Part shown: positions 38,610 to 48,546 of the stretch, piece by piece
Position numbering within the stretch: position 1 is the first letter of the stretch
How the letters are laid out: each line of letters begins with the position of its first letter
DNA from: CAWJAP01 sp963834365
Lineage (GTDB): Bacteria > Acidobacteriota > Vicinamibacteria > Vicinamibacterales > Vicinamibacteraceae
Assembly: GCA_963834365.1 (NCBI GenBank)
Contig: CAWIBS010000027.1
Location: 1 to 64,000 of the forward strand
Reading direction: 5' to 3'
Length of the DNA: 64,000 bases
Translations under genes and position numbers: made by a program
The notes under the pieces: model-generated
The model's input: only the letters and a program-made list of their open reading frames with translations
The model's database searches: none
Told to the model about the DNA's origin: nothing

Positions 38610-39587
38610 TTGATGCTTGAGGGCAATGTGTTTGTGGCGCCGAAGATGCGCGAGTTGTCTGAACTCGCCCGACGGATTGCTCCCACGCTTCTTCCCGTTC
38701 TGATCACTGGTGAGACTGGCGCCGGCAAAGAGGTCATCGCACGCGAAGTGCACGAAGCGTCGCCGCGCGCGCAGAAGCCATTCTCCGTGTTCGTCTGTTC
38801 CGCCGTTCCCCGCGACATGCTCGAGAGCCACCTCTTCGGGCACCGCCGCGGCGCATTCACCGGCGCCATCGACAACTTTCCCGGAATCATCCGCGCCAAC
38901 GAGGGCGGAACGCTCCTCCTCGACGAGATCGGTGAGGTGAGCCTCGACCAGCAGGTCAAGCTGCTGCGCTTCCTCGAGACCGGCGAGGTCCACCCGCTCG
39001 GCGAGACCCGAGCGGTCAAGGTGGACGTGCGGATCATCGCCGCGACCAATCGGCCCCTCGAAACGCTCATCGCCGAGGGCCGGTTTCGCGAGGACCTGTA
39101 CTACCGCCTCAACGTCGTCCGGTTCCTGGTGCCGCCGCTCCGCGAGCGCCGCGAAGAGATCCTGCCGTTCTTCGAGCACTTCCTGACCCGCGAATGCTCG
39201 AACGCCGGGCGTCCGGTCCCCGCCCTGTCCGACGCCGCCGTCGAACACCTCCTGCTCTACCGCTGGCCGGGCAACGTCCGCCAGCTCTACAACGAGGTGC
39301 GCCGAATCCTCTCCGTCCTCCCAGCCGGCACCGACATCACCCCCGAGGTGCTCGCCGCCGAGATCATCGAGGAGCGGCGCACCGCGATCGCCGCGGCCAT
39401 CGCCGCAGAGCCCCACCAGGTCCTGATCCGCACCAACCAGCCGCTTCAAGCCGCCATCGAAGACCTCGAGCGCGTCATGATTGGTCGCGCCCTCAAGCAG
39501 AACCGTGATCTCGAGGCCACCGCCCAGAGCCTCGACATCACCCGCAAAGGGCTCTTCCTCAAGCGACAGCGCCTCGGTTTGGAGTAG
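38610..39587 (+). CDS. Sigma-54 interacting AAA+ transcriptional activator with Fis-type HTH
   Basis: The central domain is a complete bacterial enhancer-binding ATPase: PVLITGETGAGKEVIAREVH (Walker A), HRRGAFTGAIDNFPGIIRAN (GAFTGA loop that contacts sigma-54), GGTLLLDEIGEVSLDQQVKL (Walker B), VRIIAATNRPLETLIAEGRF (sensor I) and YRWPGNVRQLYNEVRRIL (sensor II). The C-terminal helix-turn-helix is LEATAQSLDITRKGLFLKRQ. 325 residues from ATG 38610, but see the TPR entry for a probable longer start. It activates sigma-54 promoters; the adjacent signal domain is TPR plus GAF-like rather than a receiver. Confidence 0.92.
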   Translation: MMLEGNVFVAPKMRELSELARRIAPTLLPVLITGETGAGKEVIAREVHEASPRAQKPFSVFVCSAVPRDMLESHLFGHRRGAFTGAIDNFPGIIRANEGGTLLLDEIGEVSLDQQVKLLRFLETGEVHPLGETRAVKVDVRIIAATNRPLETLIAEGRFREDLYYRLNVVRFLVPPLRERREEILPFFEHFLTRECSNAGRPVPALSDAAVEHLLLYRWPGNVRQLYNEVRRILSVLPAGTDITPEVLAAEIIEERRTAIAAAIAAEPHQVLIRTNQPLQAAIEDLERVMIGRALKQNRDLEATAQSLDITRKGLFLKRQRLGLE

Positions 39588-39789
39588 GAACGGGCCGGCC
39601 TGCGTGACCCGTGGCGCGCACGGCGGCTTTCTTGTTGCGCCGGGCCCGACCCCCGCGGGTACAATGGTCGATTCCGAGCTGTTCCGGAGGCGCCACCGTG
39701 CCTCGACGGGCAGGTCTCGGTTGACCAGAGCGGGGCGCGACGGTCGCCCCTGCGCCGGCGCCCACACCGTTTCCGTTCGTTTGCCATCC

Positions 39790-42697
39790 ATGCACGACTG
39801 GATCGCCGTCCGCGGCGCGCGCGTCCACAACCTCAAGGACATCGACGTGGACATCCCACGCGACCGCCTGGTGGTCATCACGGGGCTCTCCGGGTCCGGC
39901 AAGTCCTCGCTGGCGTTCGACACCATCTATGCCGAAGGTCAACGCCGCTACGTCGAGTCGCTCTCCGCCTATGCCCGCCAGTTCCTCGAGCAGATGGAGA
40001 AGCCGGACGTCGACCTCATCGACGGTCTGTCGCCAGCCATCGCCATCGAACAGAAGACGACGGCCAGCAACCCCCAATCCACCGTCGGGACGGTGACCGA
40101 AATCTACGACTACCTCCGACTCCTCTTCGCGAACCTGGGCACGCCCCACTGCCACCTGTGCGGCCAGGCCATCGCCTCGCAGTCGCTCGAGCGCATCCTG
40201 GATCTCGTGATGCTCTACCCGCCCGACGAGCGCATCAACGTGCTCGCGCCCATCGTCCGGGGGCGGAAGGGCGAGTTCAAGAAGGAGCTGGCGGCGCTGC
40301 GCGTCAAGGGGTTCACCCGCGCGCGAATCGACGGGCAGCTTCGATCGCTCGAAGACGATGTGTCGCTCGATCGGCGGCGCAACCACACGATCGAGGTGCT
40401 CGTGGACCGCCTGATCGTGAAGCCGGGGCTCGAGCGCCGTCTCACCGACTCGATTGCCATCGCCCTCGAGCTCGCCAACGACATCCTCGTCATCAACACG
40501 CTCGACGGCGGCGATCGTCTCTTCTCGCGGCGGCTGGCCTGCACGACCTGCGGTGTCAGCATTCCCGAGATGTCGCCTCGCGCCTTCTCGTTCAATTCGC
40601 CGCACGGCGCCTGCCAGACCTGCCAGGGGCTGGGCGCCACCTGGGATTTCGATCCGGGCCGCGTCGTCCCGGACGAGAGTCGCTCCCTCGCGGACGGCGC
40701 CATCGCGCCGTGGGCGGCTGGCGACAAGACGCTCGTCTCGGCTGCGCTCGCCCGGTTGTCCGATCACTACGGCATCGATCCCACGCTCCCGTTCCGCAAG
40801 CTGCCCCGGAAGCAGCGCGACCTGCTGCTGCACGGTCCGGCGCGGCGAGGCGGCGGCTCGAATCGTCGCGCGCACCGACGAGCCCCAGAGCCCCGGGCGC
40901 AAGGCGATCAAAGTCCGCCAGAAAGGCGACCCGTTCGGCGAAGGATTCGAAGGGCTGCTGCCCAACCTGCGCCGTCGCTTCGATGCCGGCACGTGGAGCG
41001 AGCGCGAGCTGCTCGACCCGTACCGCTCGCTTGGCACCTGCCCGGACTGCGGCGGCCACCGCCTCCGTCCCGAGAGCCGCGCCGTCCGGGTCAAGGGCCG
41101 CACGATCTCGGACTACGTGACGTTGCCGGTCTCCGATGCCCTGCGCGTCTTCGAGAGCTTCCAGTTCACGGAGCGTGAGAACCTCGTCGCCGGGCGACTC
41201 CTGCGTGAGATTGCCGACCGTCTCCGATTCCTGGACGATGTCGGGGTCGGCTATCTGAGCCTGGCCCGCAGTGCCGCGACGCTGTCGGGCGGCGAGGGCC
41301 AGCGCATCCGGCTCGCGACCCAGATCGGCGCCAACCTGACGGGCGTGTTGTACGTCCTCGACGAGCCGTCGATCGGCTTGCACCAGCGCGACAACCGCCG
41401 CCTGCTCGCCACCCTCTGCCGGCTTCGCGATCAGGGCAACACCGTGATCGTCGTCGAGCACGACGAGGAGACCATCCGCACTGCGGACTATCTCGTCGAT
41501 CTCGGCCCCGGGGCTGGTGAACATGGCGGACAGCTGATCTTCCAGGGACGTCCCGATGCCCTGATCGCCGGAACGCCGGAGATCCGCGCCGCCACGGCGT
41601 CGTTCTCGCTGACCGGCGCATATCTTCGGGGGGAGCGTACGGTCAGCGACCCGCGCCAGCCGCGTGCGGCCCCGCGTGGCGCGCTCAAAGTCGTCGGCGC
41701 CCGAGCCAACAACCTGAAGGACGTCGACGTCGCCTTGCCGCTCGGTCGCCTGATCGCGGTGACCGGAGTCAGCGGCTCCGGGAAGTCCACGCTCGTCAAC
41801 GAGATTCTCTACAAGCGGCTCGCCCGCGATCTCTACCGGGCCCTCGACGAGCCCGGGGCGCACGATCGCGTCGATGGCCTGGAGCACATCGACAAGGTGA
41901 TCCAGATCGATCAGTCGCCGATCGGGCGGACGCCACGATCGAACCCGGCGACCTACATCGGCCTGTTCACCTTCATCCGCGACCTCTACGCGATGCTGCC
42001 CGAGTCGCGCGCGCGGGGATTCAAGGCTGGCCGGTTCTCGTTCAATGTGAAGGGGGGCCGCTGCGAGGCCTGCCAGGGCGACGGGGTGATGGCGATCGAG
42101 ATGCACTTCCTGCCCGACGTGTATGTCACGTGCGAGCAGTGCAAGGGCCGCCGCTACAACCGCGAGACCCTGGAGATTCAGTACCGCGGACGATCGATTG
42201 CCGACATGCTGGCGCTGACCGTCGATCAGGCGCTGCCACTGCTCGAGAACTTCCCGTCGATTGCCGTCAAGCTCCGGACGCTGCAGCGGGTCGGGCTGGG
42301 GTACGTCGAGCTCGGCCAACCCGCCACGACCCTCTCGGGCGGCGAAGCTCAGAGAGTGAAGCTCTCGCGCGAGCTGTCGCGCCGGGGCACCGGCCGAACC
42401 CTCTACATCCTGGACGAGCCGACGACGGGGCTGCACTTCGAGGACACCCGCAACCTGCTCGACGTGCTCCACCAGCTCGTCGACCAGGGAAACACGGTCG
42501 TCGTCATCGAGCACAACCTCGACGTCATCGGCGCCGCCGACTGGGTGATCGACCTCGGGCCTGAAGGCGGTGCGGCAGGGGGACGGGTCATCGCCGCCGG
42601 CACCCCCGAAGAGCTCGCACGCAGCCGCACCTCGTATACCGGCCAGTTTCTCGCCGAGCACCAGCTGAGCCCGGCTCGTCAGCGCAGAGGTGCCTAG
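39790..42697 (+). CDS. uvrA: Excinuclease ABC subunit A, one frameshift
   Basis: DNA damage-recognition ATPase of nucleotide excision repair. From ATG 39790: MHDWIAVRGARVHNLKDIDV, GLSGSGKSSLAFDTIYAEGQ (first Walker A), the first zinc finger (CHLCG, then CTTCG and CQTCQ), the signature LSGGEGQRIRLATQIG, second Walker A GVSGSGKSTLVNEIL, the C-terminal zinc finger CEACQGDG ... CEQCKGRR, LSGGEAQRVKLSRELS and LDEPTTGLHFEDTRNLLDVL. An indel near 40855 shifts the frame. Ends at 42697, about 968 residues, near the usual 940. Confidence 0.97.
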
Positions 42698-42717
42698 CCG
42701 CGTTCGCGTGGTCCTCA

Positions 42718-42748
42718 AGCCACAGAATTGACACTTCCTCGTGTGGCT
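42718..42748 (+). terminator. Possible terminator hairpin after uvrA
   Basis: AGCCACA (42718-42724) and TGTGGCT (42742-42748) form a seven-base perfect stem around a 17-base loop, 20 bases past the uvrA stop. No T-tract follows, so a Rho-independent terminator is not certain. The remaining 42749-42929 holds no gene that I can see and is AT-richer than the flanks. Confidence 0.4.
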
Positions 42749-42929
42749 CCCCTACCACAGTCAAACTCCTGGCACCTTCAGCCACCGCGCGGCCTCATTT
42801 GGAAAACCATCTTGTTTCAATGACTTACGGGAATAGATCTGGGGAAGATGGTCCCGGCCCACCGTTTGCTATGAAGCCGGCGGCCCGTGCGACGGCCCTC
42901 AATCCTGCGGACTTCTTTCAGAGCGAGGA

Positions 42930-43829
42930 ATGACACCACAGCGCACCCTGCGACGAGCCACCTCCTGCGCCGGCATCGGCTTGCACTCAGGCCACAAGGT
43001 CAGCCTGACCTTGCGGCCGGCCGCCCCCGACTCGGGAATCCGGTTTCGGCGTCTCGATCTGGGCGGCCTCGAAATTCCTGCGCACGTGTCGTATGTCTCG
43101 GGCATCAGCTACGCGACGGTCCTCGGACGCGACGGTGTCCGCATCGAGACGGTGGAGCATCTGCTGTCGGCGCTGGTGAGCCAGGGGATCGACAACGCCA
43201 TCGTCGAGCTCAACACGCAGGAAGTGCCAATCATGGACGGCAGCGCGGCGCCGTTCATCTACCTGATTCGCGAAGAAGCGGGCATCAGGCGCCTGCCGGT
43301 GGCGCGCAAGTTCCTCAAGGTCGTCCGCCCGGTCACGATTCAGCGCGGTGACAAGTCGATTGCGCTGTATCCCGCAGACGAGCTGAGAGTCACCTACACG
43401 ATCGGCTTCGATCATCCGCTGCTGCGCCACCAGTCCCGCGCGATGACCATCACGGAAGACTCGTTCGTCGACGAGATCGCGCCGGCGCGCACGTTTGGCT
43501 TCCTGAAAGAAGTCGAGACGCTCCGTCATCAGGGCCTCGCGCTCGGCGGGTCGCTCGACAACGCGATCGTGCTCGGCGAGACCGGCGTGCTCAACAACAC
43601 GCTTCGCTTCGACGATGAATTCGTGCGCCACAAGATCCTCGACGTCATCGGCGATCTCGCCCTCGTCGGGTACCCGATCCTGGGGCACATCGTCGCGCAC
43701 CGTGGCGGCCATGGTCTCCACACGGCGCTGGCAGCGAAGCTGCTCGAGGAGCGCAGCGCCTGGCAGTTGGTCGAAGTGCCGGCGATGCCGAGCGCCATTC
43801 CCGTCGGCCTCCCCGCCGAAGTCCGTTAG
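42930..43829 (+). CDS. lpxC: UDP-3-O-acyl-N-acetylglucosamine deacetylase LpxC
   Basis: Committed step of lipid A synthesis, a zinc amidase. 299 residues, intact, from ATG 42930. Motifs: TSCAGIGLHSGHKVSLTL, VRIETVEHLLSALVSQGIDN with the first zinc His, LNTQEVPIMDGSAAPFIYLI, ARTFGFLKEVETLRHQGLAL (with FGF), NAIVLGE, and DDEFVRHKILDVIGDLALVG with the second zinc His and Asp; AHRGGHGLHTALA has the catalytic His. Presence of LpxC shows an LPS-bearing outer membrane. Length is as usual. Confidence 0.97.
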   Translation: MTPQRTLRRATSCAGIGLHSGHKVSLTLRPAAPDSGIRFRRLDLGGLEIPAHVSYVSGISYATVLGRDGVRIETVEHLLSALVSQGIDNAIVELNTQEVPIMDGSAAPFIYLIREEAGIRRLPVARKFLKVVRPVTIQRGDKSIALYPADELRVTYTIGFDHPLLRHQSRAMTITEDSFVDEIAPARTFGFLKEVETLRHQGLALGGSLDNAIVLGETGVLNNTLRFDDEFVRHKILDVIGDLALVGYPILGHIVAHRGGHGLHTALAAKLLEERSAWQLVEVPAMPSAIPVGLPAEVR

Positions 43830-43992
43830 CTACGGCTCTGCTTCCAGCCAGTACAGTCGGGCTCCCGCATGTCCGAATCGGCTGCCCCGCGTTCCCTCGC
43901 GGACGGCCTTCGCAGCAATCCTAAGCGGCTACAAATCTGACAGTTAGCGCGGAATTCGCGGTCTGGATGCCGGCTTGCACGTTCGGCATCCC

Positions 43993-44733
43993 ATGACGAC
44001 GCTCCTTTGTCCCAAGCTCCGCGGGTGGGCGTGTGTCACGGCCGCCCTCTCGGTTCTCGCGGTTTCAGGCTGCAGCGACTACGAGTCGATGCCGACCACC
44101 CCGACTCAGTCTCCAGCCCCGTCCCCGTCAACGCCCACGGGCGCGCCCGCATTGACCGGCGTCGGGATCGAGCCCGGCGGCGCTGGCCTGCAGCACGCCA
44201 CCGATTTCGCGTTCCAGCCGCTCGGTGAGACGGGCGCGAGTCCGACCTTCGCGTGGACCTTCGGTGAAGGCGGGACGTCGAGCGCGGGTGCGAACGTCAG
44301 GTACGTCTACGCGCAGGCGGGGACGTTCACCGTGCGCGTCGAAGCACGCAACGGCGCGGGCTCGTCCGCGGCGACGCGCACCGTCGATGTGAGATCGCTC
44401 GCGGGCGCGTGGAGCGGGACCGTGACGGGCCACACCAACCTGCCGGCCGGACAGGCGCAGCCGGTCCGGACCTTCGAGCTCACGCTCGAGCAGACGCCGT
44501 CGCGAGCACTCGGCCCGGTCACGGGCGAGTGGACCGACAATGCCGGCTGCCGTCAGCGGACCATGCTCGGGCAGGTCTCGCACCCGCGCGACATCGTCAT
44601 CTCGCTCGAGAGCTTCTTCTGCAACAACACCGACTTCACGCTCACCGGCACGATGGACGCATCGGGCACGGTCGTCGAAGGACGCTGTGTGAACGGCGGA
44701 CCCGACTGCGTGTTCCGGATGACACGACGATAG
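43993..44733 (+). CDS. PKD-domain lipoprotein
   Basis: Exported lipoprotein of 246 residues, intact. MTTLLCPKLRGWACVTAALS leads to the lipobox AVSGCSDY, then a Pro/Thr/Ser-rich linker (TPTQSPAPSPSTPTG). The PKD fold shows in FAWTFGEGGTSSAGANVRYV and YAQAGTFTVRVEARNGAGSS. The C-terminal half (AGAWSGTVTGHTNLP, ending RCVNGGPDCVFRMTRR) is beta-rich with paired cysteines (NAGCRQ, FFCNN), of unknown function. Surface-exposed role likely. Convergent with the radical SAM gene, 18 bases apart. Confidence 0.8.
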   Translation: MTTLLCPKLRGWACVTAALSVLAVSGCSDYESMPTTPTQSPAPSPSTPTGAPALTGVGIEPGGAGLQHATDFAFQPLGETGASPTFAWTFGEGGTSSAGANVRYVYAQAGTFTVRVEARNGAGSSAATRTVDVRSLAGAWSGTVTGHTNLPAGQAQPVRTFELTLEQTPSRALGPVTGEWTDNAGCRQRTMLGQVSHPRDIVISLESFFCNNTDFTLTGTMDASGTVVEGRCVNGGPDCVFRMTRR

Positions 44734-44751
44734 ACAGCGCGGCCCGCGCGA

Positions 44752-46126
44752 TCAGTTGACGACGAGCTCGCGGACCGTGGGCTCCGAGCCACACGACTCG
44801 AACCAGTCGATGCCCTCGCTGACGAGGTCGAGTCGCAGCAGGTACCGGCCCGGGGTATGTGGCAGCGGCACGTCGATCGCCACATCGGCGCGGCCCCCGG
44901 GCGGAATGGTGGCCGGGAGCCACGCGCGCGCGCGATCCCGATCGAGGACGCGCCCATCGCCGTCGCACAGCTGCGCGCCCAGTCGGACGAGGCGCCGGCC
45001 ATGCGGCGCCGAAGCGGCGAAGGGCCGCTGCGACAGGTTGCGCACCCGGGTGTCGAGCCGCAGCGTTGCCGCCGCGGGACCGCCGAGTGGCCGGTCGTTC
45101 CCCTGCCGGATGGCGATCCTCGCCCGCGGCGTCGCGCCCGGAATCGCGTTCCCGAGATTGTTGTCGTCCCAGATCTCGTGACGCACCGCCGCGTGATCGG
45201 GCGTGCCCGGCGCAAACCGCCGCGAGAACGCCGACTCGGGGTGATCGGTGATCTCCCAGCAGAGACGATCCACGCCGTACGCCGCCGCGAGCGCCCGCGC
45301 CCGCTGCATCTCCCGCTCGCTGTCATTCCACGCGAACAGGATGTAGCGCCAGTTGATGACCGGCAGGGTGGCCCCCGTACGCCGCTTCTCGTCGATCGCC
45401 ACGCGCAGGTTCCGGATCGCCTTCGCGAAGTCTCCCCGCTGCCGGTAGCGCACGTAGGTCTCGTGCGACGCGCCGTCGATCGAGAACGTCACTTCGTCGA
45501 TCCCCGATCGCACGAGCCTGCGGACGGCGTCTTCGGTGAAGGCGAGTCCGTTGGTGCTCGTGTAGAGATAGACGTGCGGATAGCGGCTCTTCACGTGCTC
45601 GCACATCTCGACCGCGCGCTTGTGGAGAAACGCCTCGCCATAGTTGAAGAAGTCGAGTCGGGCGAGGGACGGGCCGGCTTCGGCGAGGACGCGCTCGAAC
45701 AGCGCCACGTCGAGCATGCCGGCCTGCCGCGTGCGCGTGATGCCGGTCTCCGGCGCGCAGCAGGCCTCGTAGCACGAGATGTTGCAGGCCGCCGTGCACT
45801 CCACGTACAGCCGGCGCGGCAACGGCGTGACCCCGTCGCCGCCGACGTGGAGCGGTCGCACGCGTGGCGGCTCACCCTCGGCGAGCGGCAGCTTGAGCGG
45901 GCAGTCGCCGCAGAACGCCGATCCCCCCTGCGTTCAGGTCGCTGCGCAGGGCCGTAATCGTTGGCGCCGTCCAGACCTCGCCCACCGTGCTCGTCCGCGC
46001 ATCGCCGAGCACCCGCTTCGCGTAGGGGTCGGCACAACCGCAAACGAAGCGGCCGTCACACAGCAGGACCGCGGTCTCCCAGGGCCAGGAGCAGCGGAAG
46101 CGGGTGGCCTGGTAGTTGAGCGACAT
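44752..46126 (-). CDS. Radical SAM protein with N-terminal SPASM-like cysteine segment, one frameshift
   Basis: MSLNYQATRFRCSWPWETAV at 46126 is followed by LLCDGRFVCGCADPYAKRVL and EVWTAPTITALRSDLNAG, then after an indel near 45925 AFCGDCPLKL, a SPASM-like cysteine set placed before the radical SAM domain. The core starts RLYVECTAACNISCYEACCA with cysteines CX3CX3C, followed by RLDFFNYGEAFLHKRAVEMC, YLYTSTNGLAFTEDAVRRLV, DEVTFSIDGASHETYVRYRQ. The C-terminal 130 residues are a beta-sandwich-like domain (LRLDTRVRNLSQRPFAAS). About 455 residues. I infer a SAM-dependent enzyme, perhaps in sugar or peptide modification; no substrate is visible. Confidence 0.75.
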
Positions 46127-46155
46127 GGAAAACCAGGCCCGAGGCTGTCCGTGAC

Positions 46156-46422
46156 TCAGTCGGCGGGCAGTTTGCGAATGAGCGCCCCGAGCCGCTCGTT
46201 CTCGTAGGTCACCGTATTCAGGAACAGGCTCTCGACGAGGTACTCGATGCGCTCGGCTTCGTTCATCTGCTCGACGACATGACGGATCTCGCGCATCATG
46301 TCCTCGAACGATCGCTCGAGGTCCAGGCGGACGGTCACGTCCTTGTACAGCACCTCGAGGATGGCCAGCAGGTCGTTGTCGAGCGGCACTTCCGTGCCGC
46401 TCGTCGTCCGGATGGTCTTCAT
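46156..46422 (-). CDS. Conserved small protein of unknown function next to STAS and sigma factor genes
   Basis: 88 residues, intact, acidic and helical: MKTIRTTSGTEVPLDNDLLA, DLERSFEDMMREIRHVVEQM and YENERLGALIRKLPAD. No family recognised. Its start overlaps the stop of the STAS gene (ATGA at 46419-46422), which implies translational coupling and a role in the same regulatory unit. Confidence 0.6.
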   Translation of the reverse strand: MKTIRTTSGTEVPLDNDLLAILEVLYKDVTVRLDLERSFEDMMREIRHVVEQMNEAERIEYLVESLFLNTVTYENERLGALIRKLPAD

Positions 46423-46766
46423 GCCGCCCCTCCGAAGCTGGCGACGGCTCCTGCCTCGTCGTGGTGCAGCTCGATGAAGTTGTGCGCGCCGGTCATCGTC
46501 AGCATGGTCTGGACGCGCTTCTGCACGCCCGCGAGGCGGAGCGCGCCGCCTGCGGCCGAGACCTGGCGATAGAGGTCCATCAGGCAGCCGATCGTCGCGC
46601 TGTCGATGTAGCCCACGGCGCCGAGGTCGATCACAATCTTGCTGGTGCCTGCGGCGATGAGCCCGGTGACCGCGCCCGAGAACTCGCCCAGGAGGGGATA
46701 CATCATGCGGGATTCGCCAACCCGGACGATTGCGACGTCTCCACGCTGCTCGGTCGAGAGTTTCAT
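46419..46766 (-). CDS. STAS-domain anti-sigma factor antagonist
   Basis: 115-residue STAS protein. MKLSTEQRGDVAIVRVGESR, then LIAAGTSKIVIDLGAVGYID and SATIGCLMDLYRQVSAAGGA, where the serine in DSATIG is the usual phosphorylation site of SpoIIAA-type antagonists, and GVQKRVQTMLTMTGAHNFIE. No anti-sigma kinase is present here, although an ECF sigma gene lies just upstream. A partner-switching role is likely. Confidence 0.88.
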   Translation of the reverse strand: MKLSTEQRGDVAIVRVGESRMMYPLLGEFSGAVTGLIAAGTSKIVIDLGAVGYIDSATIGCLMDLYRQVSAAGGALRLAGVQKRVQTMLTMTGAHNFIELHHDEAGAVASFGGAA

Positions 46767-46781
46767 GCCCGTACTCCGTAA

Positions 46782-47418
46782 TCAGCCGGGCCCTTCGGCG
46801 CCGGGCCGGAAACTGACGCGCTGACGCGGCATCCCGCTCGTTTCCTGAACCTTGCGAATCTGCCGCGCCAGCTCGAGCCGGCCGCGGTTGATGCGCGACT
46901 TCACCGTGCCCTCCGGCAGACCCAGCCGGTCGGCAATCTCCTGATACGACAACTCGTGGATGTCCCGGAGCATGACCGCCGACCGCAGCGTCGGCGCCAG
47001 CTCGTCGAGCGCCCGTCGCAGCAGCAGCCGGCGATCACTGTGCTCGAGCGCCGCGTACGGGCCCGTGTCGCTCGACGCGGGCGTGAGGTCCCCCGCATCC
47101 ACGTCGCGGTCGATCGTCTCCCGCTCCTTGCGGACGCTCCGGTAGTGATCGATGCACAGGTTCCGGCTGACGCTGATCAACCAGGTCTGGAAATTCGCCC
47201 GCCGGTCGAACGTGTCGAGCGACTTGAACAGCTTGAGGAAAATGTCCTGCGTGAGGTCCTCGGCCTCGTCGTGCTTGCCGACGAACTTGTAGGCGACGTT
47301 GAACACCTTGCGACGATGCTGACGGACGATCGATCTCCCACGCCGCCTGGTCTCCCTGCAGGCAGCGCTCGATCAATTGATCGATGGGCGCTGTCTCGAT
47401 GGCGGGATCAGGAGGCAT
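46782..47418 (-). CDS. ECF RNA polymerase sigma factor, one frameshift
   Basis: Sigma-70 family group IV. From ATG 47418: MPPDPAIETAPIDQLIERCL, an indel near 47330, then FNVAYKFVGKHDEAEDLTQD and IFLKLFKSLDTFDRRANFQT (region 2), WLISVSRNLCIDHYRSVRKE, and region 4 with ELSYQEIADRLGLPEGTVKS. An alternative in-frame start is 47306, but it would lose region 2.1. About 212 residues. Promoter specificity unknown. It probably heads a three-gene operon with the STAS and the small acidic protein. Confidence 0.9.
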
Positions 47419-47562
47419 CAGGAGGGACGAAACGGCCAGATGCGAAGGATAGCAACAAGGGTGGGGGGGTGCAACGGACACGCCGGCCATGACCGCCGCC
47501 TCCTCGAGCCGGCGATGCCGGGGCCAGCCGGGTAGAATGCGTGGCCCAGGAGGGTGGAGCGC

Positions 47563-48489
47563 ATGGGTGTACGGTTGGTGGGAGGCACGGCGCTGGCCAT
47601 CGCAGCGGCGGTGACAATGGCGTCCGGGGCGGACACGGCCGACGAACAGATCGGGGCGTTCGTGAAGCCCTTCAAGGGCACAGTCGTCCTGTACGCCAGG
47701 AACCTCGACACGGGCCGTGACTACGCCCTGGGTGCCGACACGAAGGTGCGGACGGCGAGCACCATCAAGCTCCCCATCATCTGTGCGCTCGCCTCGCAGG
47801 TGGAGGCCGGACGGGTGAAGTGGGACGATCGGCTGATCATCCGGGCCGAAGACAAGGTGGGCGGGTCGGGCGTCATCCGCGAGCTGGCCGATGGCACCAC
47901 GCTGTCGGTCCTCGATCTCGCGACGCTCATGATCGTGGTCAGTGACAACACGGCCACCAATCTCATTCTCGATCGCATATCGGCCGACGCGGTCAACGAG
48001 TATCTCGACACCATCGGACTGCGTGAGACACGCGCCCTCCGCAAGGTCCGGGGCAACGCCAGCAGCCCACCCACGGCCGCGGGCTGGAGCAAGGCAGGCG
48101 AGCTGGAGTCCAACAAGCGCTTCGGCATCGGCGTCTCGACGCCGCGGGAGATGGTGCGGTTGCTCGAGCTGCTCGAGAAGGGGAGCGTCGTCAATCCCGA
48201 GGCGTCGAAGACCATCCTCGGCATTCTCCGGCGCCAGCAGTACAAGGACGGGATCGGGCGGCGTACACGCGGCTTCGACGTCAGCAGCAAGAGCGGTGCG
48301 CTCGACGCCCTCCGCAGCGACGTGGGGATCGTGTATACGAAGGCCGGCCGGGTCGCGATTGCCATCACGGTTGACGAGATGCCGGTCGCCGACTACACGG
48401 CCGACAATGTCGGGAACACGCTGATCGCGCAGCTGGCGCTGAGACTCGTGGAGATGCTGACCGGGCTCTCGCCGGCAGCGCCGGCGTAG
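47563..48489 (+). CDS. Class A beta-lactamase-like serine hydrolase
   Basis: Exported serine hydrolase of about 308 residues, intact. A signal region (MGVRLVGGTALAIAAAVTMA) is followed by VRTASTIKLPIICALASQVE with the SxxK motif (STIK), LATLMIVVSDNTATNLILDR with SDN, and RGFDVSSKSGALDALRSDVG with KSG. These are the three class A motifs. Many Acidobacteriota carry such genes; resistance is not demonstrated. The ATG at 47563 is preferred over GTG 47554 because AGGAGG lies at 47549-47554, nine bases upstream. A -10-like TAGAAT lies at 47533-47538. Confidence 0.85.
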   Translation: MGVRLVGGTALAIAAAVTMASGADTADEQIGAFVKPFKGTVVLYARNLDTGRDYALGADTKVRTASTIKLPIICALASQVEAGRVKWDDRLIIRAEDKVGGSGVIRELADGTTLSVLDLATLMIVVSDNTATNLILDRISADAVNEYLDTIGLRETRALRKVRGNASSPPTAAGWSKAGELESNKRFGIGVSTPREMVRLLELLEKGSVVNPEASKTILGILRRQQYKDGIGRRTRGFDVSSKSGALDALRSDVGIVYTKAGRVAIAITVDEMPVADYTADNVGNTLIAQLALRLVEMLTGLSPAAPA

Positions 48490-48546
48490 CCGCGCGAACC
48501 GCGCCGATTCCGCCGACCGCGAGGTGGAGGATAGAATGGCGGCTCT

